From the NCBI RefSeq assembly GCF_039555335.1, contig NC_092631.1, positions 4,555,501 to 4,619,500 of the forward strand: a stretch of DNA of 64,000 bases. The letters are read 5' to 3'. The translations under genes were made by a program, and so were the position numbers. The notes beneath the pieces are model-generated. The model searched no databases, was not told the origin of the DNA, and saw only the letters and a list, made by a program, of their open reading frames with translations. Numbering within the stretch: the stretch's first letter is position 1; every line of letters begins with the position of its first letter. Below, piece by piece: positions 11,879 through 25,285 of this stretch. Origin of the DNA: Amphiura filiformis. Taxonomy: Eukaryota; Echinodermata; Ophiuroidea; Amphilepidida; Amphiuridae.

Positions 11879-14800
11879 TAGACCAGGTTAAAACTGAGCT
11901 AAGTACCACTTGGAGAACAAGAAATTCTCATATGGTTTATCTGGACCAGTTTTGCATGGGGAACAAGAATTTCTTGGGTAAAAAGCCTGTAACCTGAGAA
12001 CTTTTCCGTGAGGGCGCTTTTTTCAAAATGGCCGCCAAAATCCAATATATATGGTTAAATTAGTCACTTTAGGGCATATTTAACCAGATTTTGGATTTTT
12101 ATTGATAGCAATAATGTAATACTAAGCCAGGTTATTAATATGAAGGTAACAGGAGGTCACGCGAGGGAGCTTTTTTCAAAATGGCCGCCAAAATCAATGA
12201 AAAACATATATATGGTTAAATTAGTCACTTAATGGGCATATTTAACCAGATTTTGGATTTTTATTGATGGCAACAATGTACTACTAAGTCAAATTATTAA
12301 TATGAATATAACAGGAGGTCCCAGCTGAGGGCGCTTTTTTCAAAATGGCCACCAAAATCAATGAAAAACATATATATGGTTAAATTAGTCACTATAGGGC
12401 ATATTTAACCAGATTTTGGATTTTTATTGATAGCAATAATATACTACAAAGTCTGGTTATTAATATGAAGGTAACAGGAGGTCACAGCCGAGGGCGCTTT
12501 TTTCAAAAGGGCCGCCAAATCAATGAAAAGCATATTTTTATTGTTAAATTAGTAACTTAAGTTGTATACTTCATCAGATTTTTGATGTTGTTATTGATAG
12601 CGGTAAGGCATTACTAGGTTTGTGCATGGTTTTACTGACGCATTGTTTTAATTCTCAGGATCACTCAAATCGCCATTTTCTGAAAAATCTTCATAGTCAT
12701 TCGCTACCAATAGTTCTTGGACGTTGTTTCCACCATCGTATACAGTGACATCTGCTGCTCTCCACTCTCTTGCAATGAAATTTGCGCTAAGGATATATGA
12801 AGCGTCAGCGCCTGCTTACATGGTGGTAATAAGGATATATCTGCAACCTTTTTCTCTTTCAATCAAAGATATCTTCTTTTTCTTCTTTTCTTCTTACACG
12901 GTAAGTGTAACATCAAATGCATGATGACAGGCACACTTCAAGTTGCGCATATGTACAAAGGATCAGGAACGCAGCTTCGAAAAAAGCAGTGCAAAATATG
13001 TACAGTGCGATGTGCGATAAAAAGCAGCTCTCGGTGGAGGAATATAAGTGCTGCGGAGCCCCAATGCAGACTTGACAGCATTGAGCAGCACGGCGAGATG
13101 GCTGGATCTGTCTGAAAAAGGTTCCGGTCCTTGGCTGTTCTCTGGAAGAAAGAGTGCAGGTAGACCTGAGTGTTGCAGTGCTCAAGCTGGAATCTGGAAT
13201 CATGGCCTCTGGTGTTTGTCACAGATTGGGTAAGGTACTGGTTCCACTGGATGTCCACAAGGTTATATCTGATGCGAGTACCCGGCTCTGTTCCGTCTGG
13301 CTTGTAGAGATTGCCACTGGAGGTTTTGTAGAATAGCAGACACATTGCTCCTCCTGTCATAGTCACTGGTGACATAGCGAGCACACCAGCCCTGCGCTGG
13401 ACTTGGTCAAGTTGGACTTCCTCAAGTGTGTGGCCATGAATAGGGTATGAGCTCTGGAGGGGATTTCTCCTATTTGTGATATGGATGACTTGACATTTTG
13501 ATGGATGGAATTTCATCATCCACTGTTGCTCCCACTCCTGCAGATTATCTAAGTCTTTTACTTGAAGTCACAGACTGTCCTCATGTGATGTAATTCTTTT
13601 ATACAAGATGCAGTCATCTGCAAAGAGTCGAACCGAGGAGTTCTTGATGCAGGCTAGTAGGTCATTAATAAATATGACAAACAACAGCGGCCCGGCTGCC
13701 TTAGGTACACCAGAAGTCACTTCCACTTCAGTGTTGAACTGACCATCAACCACTACTTGTTGGGTTCTATTTGTGAAAAAGTCCGAAATCCACTCCAAGT
13801 GTGTTCCTCTGATACCATAATGCTCTGCTTTTATCAGCAAACGATGATGGGACAACTTATCAAATGCTTTTTCAAAATCAAGCAAGATAAGTTCTGTCTG
13901 GCCTCTTTCGTCCAAGCTTCTGGCAATATCATAAATGGTGACAATTAGTTGGGCAAGATAAAAAAGATTACAGATATATCCTTACTACCACCATGTAAGC
14001 AGGCGCTGGCGCTTCTTATCCTTAGCGTAAATTTCATTGCAAGAGAGTGGAGAGCAGCAGATGTCGCTGTATACGATGGTGGAAACATTGTTGACAATGG
14101 GTGGAACGAAAACATGCAACCTAAATGGGTTGAAATGGTAATGCCTGAGGACATCCAAGAACTATTGGTAGAGAATAACTATGAAGAATTTTAAGAAAAT
14201 AGCGATTTCAGTGATCCTGAGGATTAAAACAAAGATAAATGACTGTCATGACTTTTGCAGCATTCTAGTTTACAAGTTGCTTTTGGGGTCTTTTTAATAC
14301 ATAAAGGCAATTCTGGTAGTCGTCATTGCCGCCATTTTAAATCAGAATATACTTTTACCACCCTGAAGTACTTCATTATAAGTTCAAAATGTCAAAGACA
14401 ACTATTACTTTTTTTCTATTTAAGTAACATTTCCTGACGCTTTTTCGTTGAAATCATACTTTCCTTCAATTTTGTCGGCCATTTTGAAAAAAGCACCCTC
14501 CCCTGTGACACCCTTATTACCTTCACACTAATAATCTGACCTAGTAATAGCTTTACCGCTATCAATAACAACATCCAAAATCTGATGAAGTATACCACTT
14601 TTGAATGACTAATTTAACAATATATATGCTTTTCATTGATTTTAGCGGCCATTTTGAAAAAAGCGCCCTCAGCTGGGACCTCCTGTTACCTTTATATTAA
14701 TAACCTGACTTAGTAGTACATAATTGCTATCAATAAAAATCCAAAATCTGGTTAAATATGCCCTAAGATGACCAATTTAACCATATATATTGGATTTTGG

Positions 14801-14956
14801 CGGCCATTTTGAAAAAAGCGCCCTCACGGAAAAGTTCTCAGGTTACGGGCTTTTTACCCAACAAATTCTTGTTCCCCATGCAAAACTGGTCCAGATAAAC
14901 CATATGAGAATTTCTTGTTCTCCAAGTGGTACTTAGCTCAGTTTTAACCTGGTCTA
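11879..14956. mobile_element. Long-inverted-repeat (fold-back) DNA element, 3.08 kb
   Basis: Termini TAGACCAGGTTAAAACTGAG and its complement enclose arms of about 1 kb each (11879-12900 and 13950-14956), flanked by CTC at 11876-11878 and 14957-14959. Each arm carries tandem units of about 150-165 bases containing CAAAATGGCCGCCAAAATC: four in the left arm (near 12010, 12165, 12325, 12490) and three in the right. Deeper in both arms is a conserved reading outward (FIAREWRAADV..YDGGN, then an acidic LLV.N.YE.F tail), perhaps the remnant of a transposase or cargo ORF. The centre holds a LINE fragment. The right terminus lies 3 bases after the stop codon of the large minus-strand gene. Confidence 0.8.
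12905..13945 (-). pseudogene. LINE reverse-transcriptase fragment inside the fold-back element
   Basis: Minus-strand translation at 13568-13915 shows LLDFEKAFDKLSHHRLL, SGVPKAAGPLLFVIFINDL and a catalytic FADD box. It continues at 12938-13519 with MMKFHPSKCQVIHIT and IHGHTLEEV, typical of Jockey/CR1-like elements. The usual VPQG is VPKA here, stops separate the pieces, and the region after HGHTLEEV has lost sequence. It occupies the loop between the two arms, so it was probably inserted or captured there. Confidence 0.8.
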
Positions 14957-14959
14957 CTC

Positions 14960-15779
14960 TTACACTGGTGGCTGCTTACTGAAGATATTCTTAGAGATGA
15001 ACATACTGGGTGGGAATAAAGCTTCCTGCGATTCCTGGAATATTTGACGTGTTTGAGATACGATGTCTGTAAAATAAAATCAACGAAAATTGTTATTTCG
15101 TTTGAAGGAATATAAAGTATGTCGTGGAGGTTATGTGATTACCAACAGGGGCGTCAAGCTACTCTATCTTCAACTTAAAACCTTAATGTACGATCTTTTT
15201 AAATTTTTAGATTTTTCTTTTTTTCTTCTAAAATGATAATATGCAATCATTATGAAAGTTCCCAATACATTTGGACGCGAAAAACATTGGGAATTTGCAA
15301 AGAAACAACATCATAAACTTCACCTCTATCACTCGAAACATATCGCACTATTTGGATCAGGACAGCGAGTGCGGCCTCAGAGTTAGTCTCCTACGCGGCC
15401 AGTTTGGTTACGCTCCCTCCACATGTGGAGGGAGCGTAACCAAGCTAGTTTTGTACGAGACTACGGTTTGCGATCGTGGCCGACATAAAGTCATAATCTA
15501 AAAAATTATGACTTTATGTCGGACCAACAGAATCGTCCTGTTTTACTACAAATAGGACGAATTTGACAGTTTGCTCATAGATTTAAGTTATAACATGTGT
15601 AAGTATTACAAATATGCCAAAAAAATCGGTTTTGAAAAAAATAAAGGTAAATTCTGAAAAAAGATCGTACATTATGACTTTAATCCTACAGGGCATCGAT
15701 TCTTTCGGTAATAGTCCCGACTCCATTAACATACCTTCTGTTTCCTGCTTGCATTCACCTTTCACTGGTGGCTTGATAT
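14960..15779 (-). CDS. Last two coding exons of the large gene
   Basis: Exon 15779-15735 encodes 15 residues (IKPPVKGECKQETE core). Exon 15066-14960 follows a TTTTATTTTACAG acceptor in the right phase and encodes 34 residues (IVSQTRQIFQESQEALFPPS...) ending at TAA 14962-14960. The tail matches no domain known to me. The fold-back element begins 3 bases beyond the stop, so the native 3' UTR is displaced by at least 3.08 kb or replaced by element sequence. Confidence 0.6.
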
Positions 15780-18700
15780 CTGAGGAGAATGATCAAACAT
15801 TTCCAGTACTTAAACCGGTACTTAAACATTCCAATTTTCATTAACATACTAGCATGAAAGTTCATCTGTATTGGTAAACTTCATAATTGGAAATTTAAAC
15901 TTATGATCTCAACACAAAATTAAGACGTACCTCAAATTTTCGGTCACAACTTTGACCTTCATCTGGAGACTGGCAACCCAAGTTTGGGATCAGTGACCTT
16001 TTGGACACTTGACTCCAAAACCCGGTCGTACACTCGATACAAGTTACCAAGAGTGTACGACGGGGTTTTGGGGTCAAGTGTCCAAAAGGTCACTGATCCC
16101 AAACTTGGGTTGCCAGTCTCCAGATGAAGGTCAAAGTTGTGACCGAAAATTTGAGGTACGTCTTAATTTTGTGTTGAGATCATAAGTTTAAATTTCCAAT
16201 TATTTTCATTAACATGTTTGAATCATCATAGAATAAATTATCAAGTATTTTAAAACTCGCAGGTGGTGAAGATTAAAAGCACCGAAAGACAAGTTATACC
16301 TGGTAGATGGTCTACTTCTTTCTCCGTGTTTTTCATTGTTGGTGCTCCTTTCTCTACTAACATGAAAATAAGTATATCAGATATAATAATGTTACCACAC
16401 TATTTTCTTAAGAACTATTTCATAGAATTACTTGTATTATGCAACTATTTTGTTCCGATTTACTTCAAGACATGTTCCCCTACTAGAGACGGTGCGATTA
16501 CACTGATAACGCGTATAACGATTTCGGTAAAAGAAGTCGCGTAGTATTTTAATACTACGCGACTTCTTTTAAATGGTCCATTTTCTGCATCAAAATTGAG
16601 ATTTGGTATCAGAAGAAAGCACATATTTATCTTGTTATCCAAGTGAAATTTAACGCCCGATATATTTTTTGTTTAAATGTTGTGAATCTGAAATAGAAAA
16701 CAGAATATAAAAATTAAGGGCACGCCTCTTTAAATTGGAACAAATAGTTTCATACGAAAAGTAGTTTTAAGAAATAGTTCTAAAGAACATAACGCCATTA
16801 CTATTAGTAATAAACACTTGTAGAATCGTTGGATATACTAGGCACTTCCATTTTTACCCTCTTTTCTCGCTGTGGTACTAAAGCTTTAATGGGTGGGCTA
16901 GATCATGAAAAACGAATTAGAGTTTTTCTTCACCAGGTCGAGCAGCTGGATATCTAAAACGTATATTTCTTAATATCAAGCCAACCTTTGGGTGTTTTTT
17001 TTTGTTGGCATTGTGGCCTTTGATCTTTATGGCCATGTTGCCATGGTTACGGGTTAGAAGAGATGGTGACTCTTTCATGGTATTGTGGCAGCGTTTGCAC
17101 CCAGTTGGTCCAATAAACATTATTACATAATTTTAATGTATATTTTCCGCGATCCCGTGGCTGATATGGTCGTCGAATTTCGAATGCGTGTCTTTGATGT
17201 ATGACGATGACAAATATAATCGGTAGCATCGTGTAGCAATAACTTCTGCACTATATTCCGTATGTTCCAATTCGATAGCCAGTAGACGAACCATTGCGAA
17301 AAACTCTATTCGCCGCAGAAGTGACTATGTAACAGGAATAACTACCATAGCAATAGGTTAAAACAATGTTTGAATATATCGCACTCATTAGTACGTTCAC
17401 ACGGTACCTCTGCATTGAACCATAGGGGTCATAAACTTTTGGAAAGAAACATTTTTGATGACCAAAATGCAGGGAGTCACAAGATGACCACAGATAGTGT
17501 GTGTATGTTATTCAAAAAGACTGATTTCAATACAATTTTAGCATGTTTAGGGGGTAAGGTGGTGGGGTCATAAAATTGTTGCCGAAATAGGGGGGTCGCA
17601 ATTTTATTGAAACCGAGTTTTTGTAAATATGGGACCCCCCTTCCGAAGAAAACGATAGCCCCAAAATATTGACAATTATTATCAAAAATATTGCACTTGA
17701 AGCCATTGTTAATGTGCTGTTCTGTGTTCAGTACTGTATTCCACCTGTATTGTCTTAAATAACTTTATGACTATTAAAAGGGCACTTCGTGATCCACAGA
17801 ATTTAGAATTTTCATTAACTCAATATTTGCTCAAGGGTGCCTTTTCTGAATCTACATACCCTCCTCTAATACCATGAATACTTGAAGCACAAAAATGCCA
17901 TTGTACGCGACTTCATGGTTTTACTGGATCTTCAATGATCTCTATCCTCGACTATATGATCGATCGACATGACCGAGTCGGTTTTCTGCTATTGTCTTCA
18001 TGTTTTGCGGACGCTTTGTTCGATTGTAGCATATGCTTGCTGTGGAGATTCAAAAGACGATACTCTAGCACTTGACATCAATATAAATAAAGAATAATCA
18101 TCATGATTGTAATTATTATTATTTGTATGTACCTGATCTTTTTTCCTTCTTGACCTCTGTCAGTTCTCTTATGATCACCGCATCTAATGTGTCATCTGTT
18201 GAGCAATTGAGTGCCTTTTTCAAATATTCCTCCGCAGAGTCTAGCTGCTGCAACCGATGACATGCCTAGATAAAATTCCAATAAAATCGAGTCAGAATGT
18301 CACATGTTATACCTATTGAATGGCCATACTTCTGGCTGGCAAGGAAGTATTTTAGATGTTCCTAGCTGGGAAAATCAAAATTTTAAACGCATTCTAGCTG
18401 GGTCTGAGGAGCAGTTAGTGTTGCTGAAAAATATCAATTTTTAACTAAAAATTCAACGTTTTATTCGCTTTTTCTCATCAAATAGTTTGAAATAATGACT
18501 ATAGCATCAATCATATGCCAAAAAAAGTAAGTTGACGGAAGTAAATGTGCCAAAAATGCAAATTTTACATGTTGTGTGGCCGTATCCGGAAATTCTCGTT
18601 GGGTGCTCCTGATATGTAATCTTGAACTGTTAAGGTTGTATTATGGCCATACATATAATCCTGGAAATCAGCGTTGAAAATTGCTTGAAAAAAAATCTGG

Positions 18701-21700
18701 TAACATATGATCATGATACGTGTATTATTGCCTATTATTCTAACACATTCAAACGAAACCAGAAGCATGTGATAGAGTATATACCATGTATACCGATTCA
18801 GAAGTCAAATTTGTAGTTTTCTGTGATTTGTCCCTTTTCAAATCGGCCAAAAAATTTCTCGACATGGGGCCTCCAGCCAACAACAAAAATAAAGACTCTC
18901 CTCTACATGTTCATGTGTTCAGCTTCATATAAAATGCCATTTTCGCCAAGTATTTAACCTTTATTTGACCGAAATCGGCCCAGAAATTTGCTCGATTCGA
19001 GGTCAAAACAGAATGTAAACAAACTGAATCAGCTCTGCTACACGTCTTCAACTAGTCGCTCTGCCTAACGATCTATTGTGGGTTGAAAAGCGTAAGTGTA
19101 GCGTCATGTAAAATAAGTACCCAGTAGATTTTGTTGAGGATATGTATAATGTAACTTACTCGACCGTGTCTAAACAATGCCTTAGCATCAAGCGGGTTTA
19201 TTTGTACCGATTTGCCACTGTAAATTAACGCCTTTTCAGGATCTTGTAACCTAAGAAAGCACTCTGCAATGTTTGAATAAATTTTCGGAATCATGTCGTC
19301 TTTTTTCTGGATATCTTTGGTAGATGAAGGCTGAATTGTATCCAATAGTTGTAATGCCTATATTGGAATGAAAGACAGACAAATATATATTTTAATTGAA
19401 TTAAATTAATATATTGGCGAGCATGGTAACGTGTAACTAGCAGTTCGTTGCAGTCTACAATCACACTTTTTAATATAAGTACATCGGCGTCAAAGCGACA
19501 GTCGGTTACAGATCGGCGTCAAAGCAACAGTCGGTCGAAGTGGAATTTATAAATCTAATGATATTTACTTAATGTTTGTAGCTGGGAGGAAAAGCCGACG
19601 ATCTTTTGAAAATTTTGATATTTCGTATTGAAGATCTAGATTTTTTTACCAAAACACCTAAACAATTAAGGTCTATTTCGGAAAAAATTGTGTATCTTCA
19701 ATACGAAATGTCAAAATTTTCAAATGATCGTCGGCTTTTCTTCCCAGCTACATACACTTTAAGTACATATCATTAGATTTATAAATTTTACTTCGCGGAC
19801 TGTTAAATATGAAAAATAGCAAAAATAGCAATTTGTAATAATTTGCATAAAATTTTTATTATATCAAATTTTTTAAAAAAAAATCAAAATTATTTGATAT
19901 CAGAAGGACATTTCTCGTATTCATAATACAATTGGGTCCCGGCGCACCAAACTGGTGTTGTAACTGCCCAATTGGGTGGATTAAAGCCGCTTAAAAATCG
20001 ATGTTATGTTGTATTGTGTTGTAATTTAAACTTTCATCATTCTATTGTCTACGTGTAACACGGGTGATGAAATACAGTTTAAAATCCCCGCCACGGACGC
20101 ATCATTTCATATTTTAGGTGGAATATGCCGAATAGCGAAGTTCGCTCTACCCGACGGGGACCCAGCTATGGCTGCCATTGAGGTGTAGGAATGCGTGAAA
20201 TTAGATTCGTCTATAAATTAACTTGCTTGAAGAAGTTACTTACATTTTCGTACTGCTCCTTAGCCAAGCCTACGTTTCCTTTTAAAATTGTGTTAAGAGC
20301 TTTCTGTATGTGAAACCAAGAGTCAAATGTCAATTGATGGGTACACTGCAAACAATTATCATTGAGCTAAAAAGGGAACAGAGCAACTAAATGAGTGAAT
20401 AGAACTCGATGGTGATTAACCTGTACTCAAATTGAGTAAAATATAATCAATATTCAATTCCATTTGACTCATTTTCTTGTTCTGTTCCCTTTTTACTCAA
20501 CATTGAGTAATGTTTACTAATTTTATATAGAGTTAATGGTTTGTGAAAACCAGACAAAATTATGAGAGAAAACAACATAGAATAAAGCAAACCTCCTTTA
20601 GACGGGTGGCGTTCAAAAGCGTTGCAGTAATTTGCTGTTGGTTTACTCCTGAAACAAATTGAATGCGTCAAATAAGCAAATATGTAAGATTATATACAAA
20701 TACAAATATACAAATACAATATACAAATTCAAAAGCTACAAATAGCAAGATATACCGTAAAACCCCGTCTACAAGCATATATAGTGTTTTTATAAAAGCT
20801 TAATTAATTCGAAGCAAGCGTTAATATGCCAATACAATAGATCGGTCTTAAAATAATACTTGTTTGTATATGCTTGGATCCGTAATTTATTTGCTCAAAC
20901 TCCATAATGGCGACTGGATTAATGTAGCTTTCATCAGAAGCACATTATATGCATGTAGACGGGGTTTTACGGTATAACTAATTGTAAAACAACGTGCGCC
21001 CGAAATTTAAATTCAAAAGAAGCAAGAAAACTTTGATGCAAATTATCAGTGGAGGGCGTCAATAATATTATATTCTTTATTGTAATTGTGATACAACTAC
21101 TTACATTATTTTCAATTGTGTACCAGAACAGTTTACAGCTAAGGACAATAATTAATGCACAAAAGTGCAACATAATGTCCTTGGCGTTTTATAGAAGATA
21201 CTTTTAATTGATAAATTATAATCAAAAGGGGTGTTTTAGAAAGTATAATAATAAAAAGAAAGGTTAGTGATCCCGTATAAACTTTGACCTAGGCAATCTT
21301 GAATTGTCTAGGGGTGACAATTCTGCTCTATTAATATCCTTTGTACCACCGGACTACATGTAGTAGCACATATTGGCTCCCCATGACATTCCTTTGTTAT
21401 TAGGATTGTACTTTAAATATCACAACACATCTTTGCGAATTGCAACCAAATCCACATTAATGCTCTAGACATGCTGGTCGTATAAGTAACAGTTAAGTTA
21501 TTGTTGCTAGCTTCATTTACCTACCTTCTGTTTCCTGATTGACGTCCATTTTCTTGGTTGGCTTTGTATCTGTGGAAAATGTTTAAGGAGGCTGTGTACT
21601 CTCAGACATGCATGTAGTAAAAGTGCAATAACTTTGTAATTATTCGCGCAAGACATATAAAAGTATACATTTTTATGAAGGCAAGACATCAATAAATCTT

Positions 21701-24700
21701 AATATAAATACAGATTTGGGGTAAAACAACAATTATGAAGAAAATCACAAAAAGTGAGTTTTTGGCAATATTTGTTAGGTACATCATAACAAAAAACACT
21801 CTTTCCAAAATATTTTATTTTGTTTTAGCTCAATCTTGAGGCTCCATTCCAAAAACGGTTTTTTATTTTTTGATATTGGCCTTATTTTTTGAGATATTGA
21901 CCATATAAGGCATCAAATTGAACTTTTAAAATTCACAAACGCCTATTTGCACAAAATGATGCCTAAAATCGGAAATAGACCAAAATATTTAAAAAATGAG
22001 AAAACCGTTTCTTGAGTCGATCATGCTTTTTACGATGATCATATTTGCTTACCTATAGATGCTGTATTTATTGAGTTATCGTGTACCTAAATCGTCATTT
22101 TACCGAGAAAATGAACATTGAAATAATGGCCGTTGAAGTTTAAAGTGGTCATATTTTGCACTTTCATCGAATCTCGCAGGAGAATGCGGCAGTTTTTATT
22201 TTTCTACCTTACATTACATAAACATCGGGTAAATCCACGGCCCCTTGAGAAGTTTGAGCGAAATCCATTCATAACTTGATATTTAAATCGGGGAAAGAAC
22301 TTGAAAAAACCCACATTTTATCAGCTAAAACGGAGCCATTTGACCACTAGGTTTTTGTGCTTCCGTGATGTTTCCATAAGATGCGCCGCGCATGCAGATA
22401 AGCGTCGCGTATGCGTAGCGTATTTGTGCGTTAACAAATTGCGCGATACGCAACGCGATGCGTTGTTGCGCGCGTGTACCCTGCTGGTACAACAAAGATT
22501 TTCTTTCCTTTTCAATTTCAAACACGATTGGAATAGTGAAATAAAATCCTTAAAATATTGCAGTTGGAGTTTACAAATCTGGATTTTCATTCCTTGTATT
22601 TATAAAAAACATAACAAAGTACAAACATATCAAAAAAACTCAATTTTGCGAAAGAAACAATGTCTATAGTACACAGCTGCCTTAATTTAATAAATGATTG
22701 GATTCATTATTTATAAGGATTCGGAGACTTTTTGGTAATCCTTTTGAGTATTAGATGATGTCACCATCGACAACAATGCTACACAGGGCGCAATATTAAG
22801 GCAGTTACGACCCGCTATCCCTAAGGACCGCTATCTCTAAGGTTCACTACACTAACGTGTAAATCAAATATTCGCTGTTTCTAATAAAGAAAAGGGTTCG
22901 CTATACCTAAAAAATGGTCCGCTGTGGTAAAAGTTTGGTCGTTATAAATATTTTCCAAATGTGGCAATCAAGCTTGATGTAAAAGGCCCAGGTTCGTAAT
23001 GTTATTGAGTATGCCTCACTATGCTGGATGAGTGCCTCAACCATGTACCACCACCCCGAAGCTCCTTGACTCCATACAGAGCAAAGCATTGAGGATTATT
23101 GGTGTTGACGAGCAGCAGGCAAGAATGGATCTTAACATCCCCTCTTTACATCACAGACGACAGGTGGCTGTTGCATCTGTGCTCTACAAGATGCACACTA
23201 GCTTGTGCCCTACAGACTTTAAAACATTGCTGCCCCAGCCTTACGTGATCAGACGAGCCACTCAAACCAGTCTCTCAATGCCAAGTCATGCACTGACTGA
23301 GCCAGTCTCAAGAACCTTGTCAACCGGCAGAACTTCCGTCCATTTTGCAGTCCATGTTTGGAATGGGATCCTAGACTGTGTAGTTGGTTGGAGAGATCAC
23401 TGATTATGGAGCTCAATCCTTGAAGAGCCGTGTACATCAACACCTTTCGGGATTATGATTTAGCTGAGGGTTCTTGTCACTCTTCGAAGCTGCTGTGAAC
23501 CACTGATTGGCCCATAAGGATTACATAGTGCCCTGTTGCCTATTTAAGTGCTCGACATGGTCATTCCTATTGGGCTATTGTTCACTTTGCATTTTATATA
23601 AAAAAACACAAAAATCCCTGCCTGTTACGCCTATAATTATCACATCGCAAAGATACTCACCAGCGCCAGATGTATCATAGGTGATGTTACCTGCAAAGTC
23701 GTGTTCTTCTTGGTATTCTTGTGCCAGAGGTGAATTTCGTGTGTCTAATTCACATTTAATAGCCTGGACATGCCCAGATGACTCTCCGTGACCAGTGACA
23801 GCGCTGATTTTGAAGTTGACACACGGGTTTTTATTAAACTTGTTCTTGGTGTTGCAACACATGTTGTGAATACGGCACAGAAGACAAAGCATACCCTCAC
23901 CTTCAACGTAGACCAGCCACCATATTCCTGAAAAATATTAACACCCAAAAAACTAAAAAGATTATCATGAAAAAGATCATGTGAGTATAACAAATATAGA
24001 CATTTTAAATTGTCACAAAGCGAGTATAAAAAGCTCAATCTTATAATAATAAATCTACCGGTTTTTTCGCAGAATGACGTTTTGTCAGCTGTTATCCATG
24101 TGTGCTTGAACATGTCTGCACTACGTTTCTTCTTAGTGGGATCTTTTCCAGACGTTCCTGGCTTTAGGTGACGAATTCGTTCCTTCTCCGTGTCTGGTAT
24201 GTCAGAACATGTCGTTGAACAAGTGTAAAAGCTGTGGAGCCGATTATCTTCAAAAGCAGTAGAAAAATACTCTTCCAAAAGCTTGCTGGCCTCCCCAGTT
24301 GATATAGGATTTGGCAATGGGTGGGTACTTCCAGAGTCTAAATTTAATAAATGCGAAACAAAGATAGAGAGCTTGTATACGGGAACATATAAATCTTGGA
24401 TTTTATTTGCAGCGACAACGCAGTTGTCAAATTTGGCAATGGGTGGGTACTTGCTGAATCTAATATATTAAATGTGAAGCAAAGTTTGAGCTTGTCATGG
24501 AAATAGTTTCACTGACATTTCAGTGATTCAAGACAAGTGGTTCATTACATATTTTAAGAAATGACGTACATTCTAGCGGTACCTCTTTTCTTATCATAAA
24601 TAACGTACCGCCTGTCTTGAGTCACTGAAATTCCAGTGTAGTAACTGGATTACTTGTCCCTATAATATACATAACTTTTGTTACCAGTGTGTTATCATTT

Positions 24701-25230
24701 TTTGAGAAAAATGCAAAAATATTCAATAACCTTCCTTAACATTAGAACTACTGAGCCATATTATATTACACGGACTACGAAGGGGGGTCTTAATTAAAAT
24801 CATCATGCATCGTTATATTTGGTACTAATCTCTATCCAGTGGTACCAAACATTTCTCATATAATATCAATATGACGTCATAATATGAGCGCACCCTGGCA
24901 AAATTGTGAAATTCTGACTATGTACAAAAGTATGGGCAAAATTTATTCTACAATCCTACTAACCAGTAGACTTCGGTTGTATATATAAATGCGCTTTTAT
25001 AAATGCGCACGTGACCAGATGGCCAGCGCCATATTTGCATTACATCACTGTCAATCACTGAAATGGCGACCATTGAAGGAGTGGCTACAGTTGTGACCTT
25101 GTTTCGTGGCTAGCACTGGCAAGGAACATTGGCTGGAGGTTCGATGCTATAAATTTGCAAGGATAAATCATGGATATCAAAGGATCATGATTATTGCACA
25201 GCACCCCCCATGTACAAACATAACTAATGT

Positions 25231-25285
<55 letters not shown>

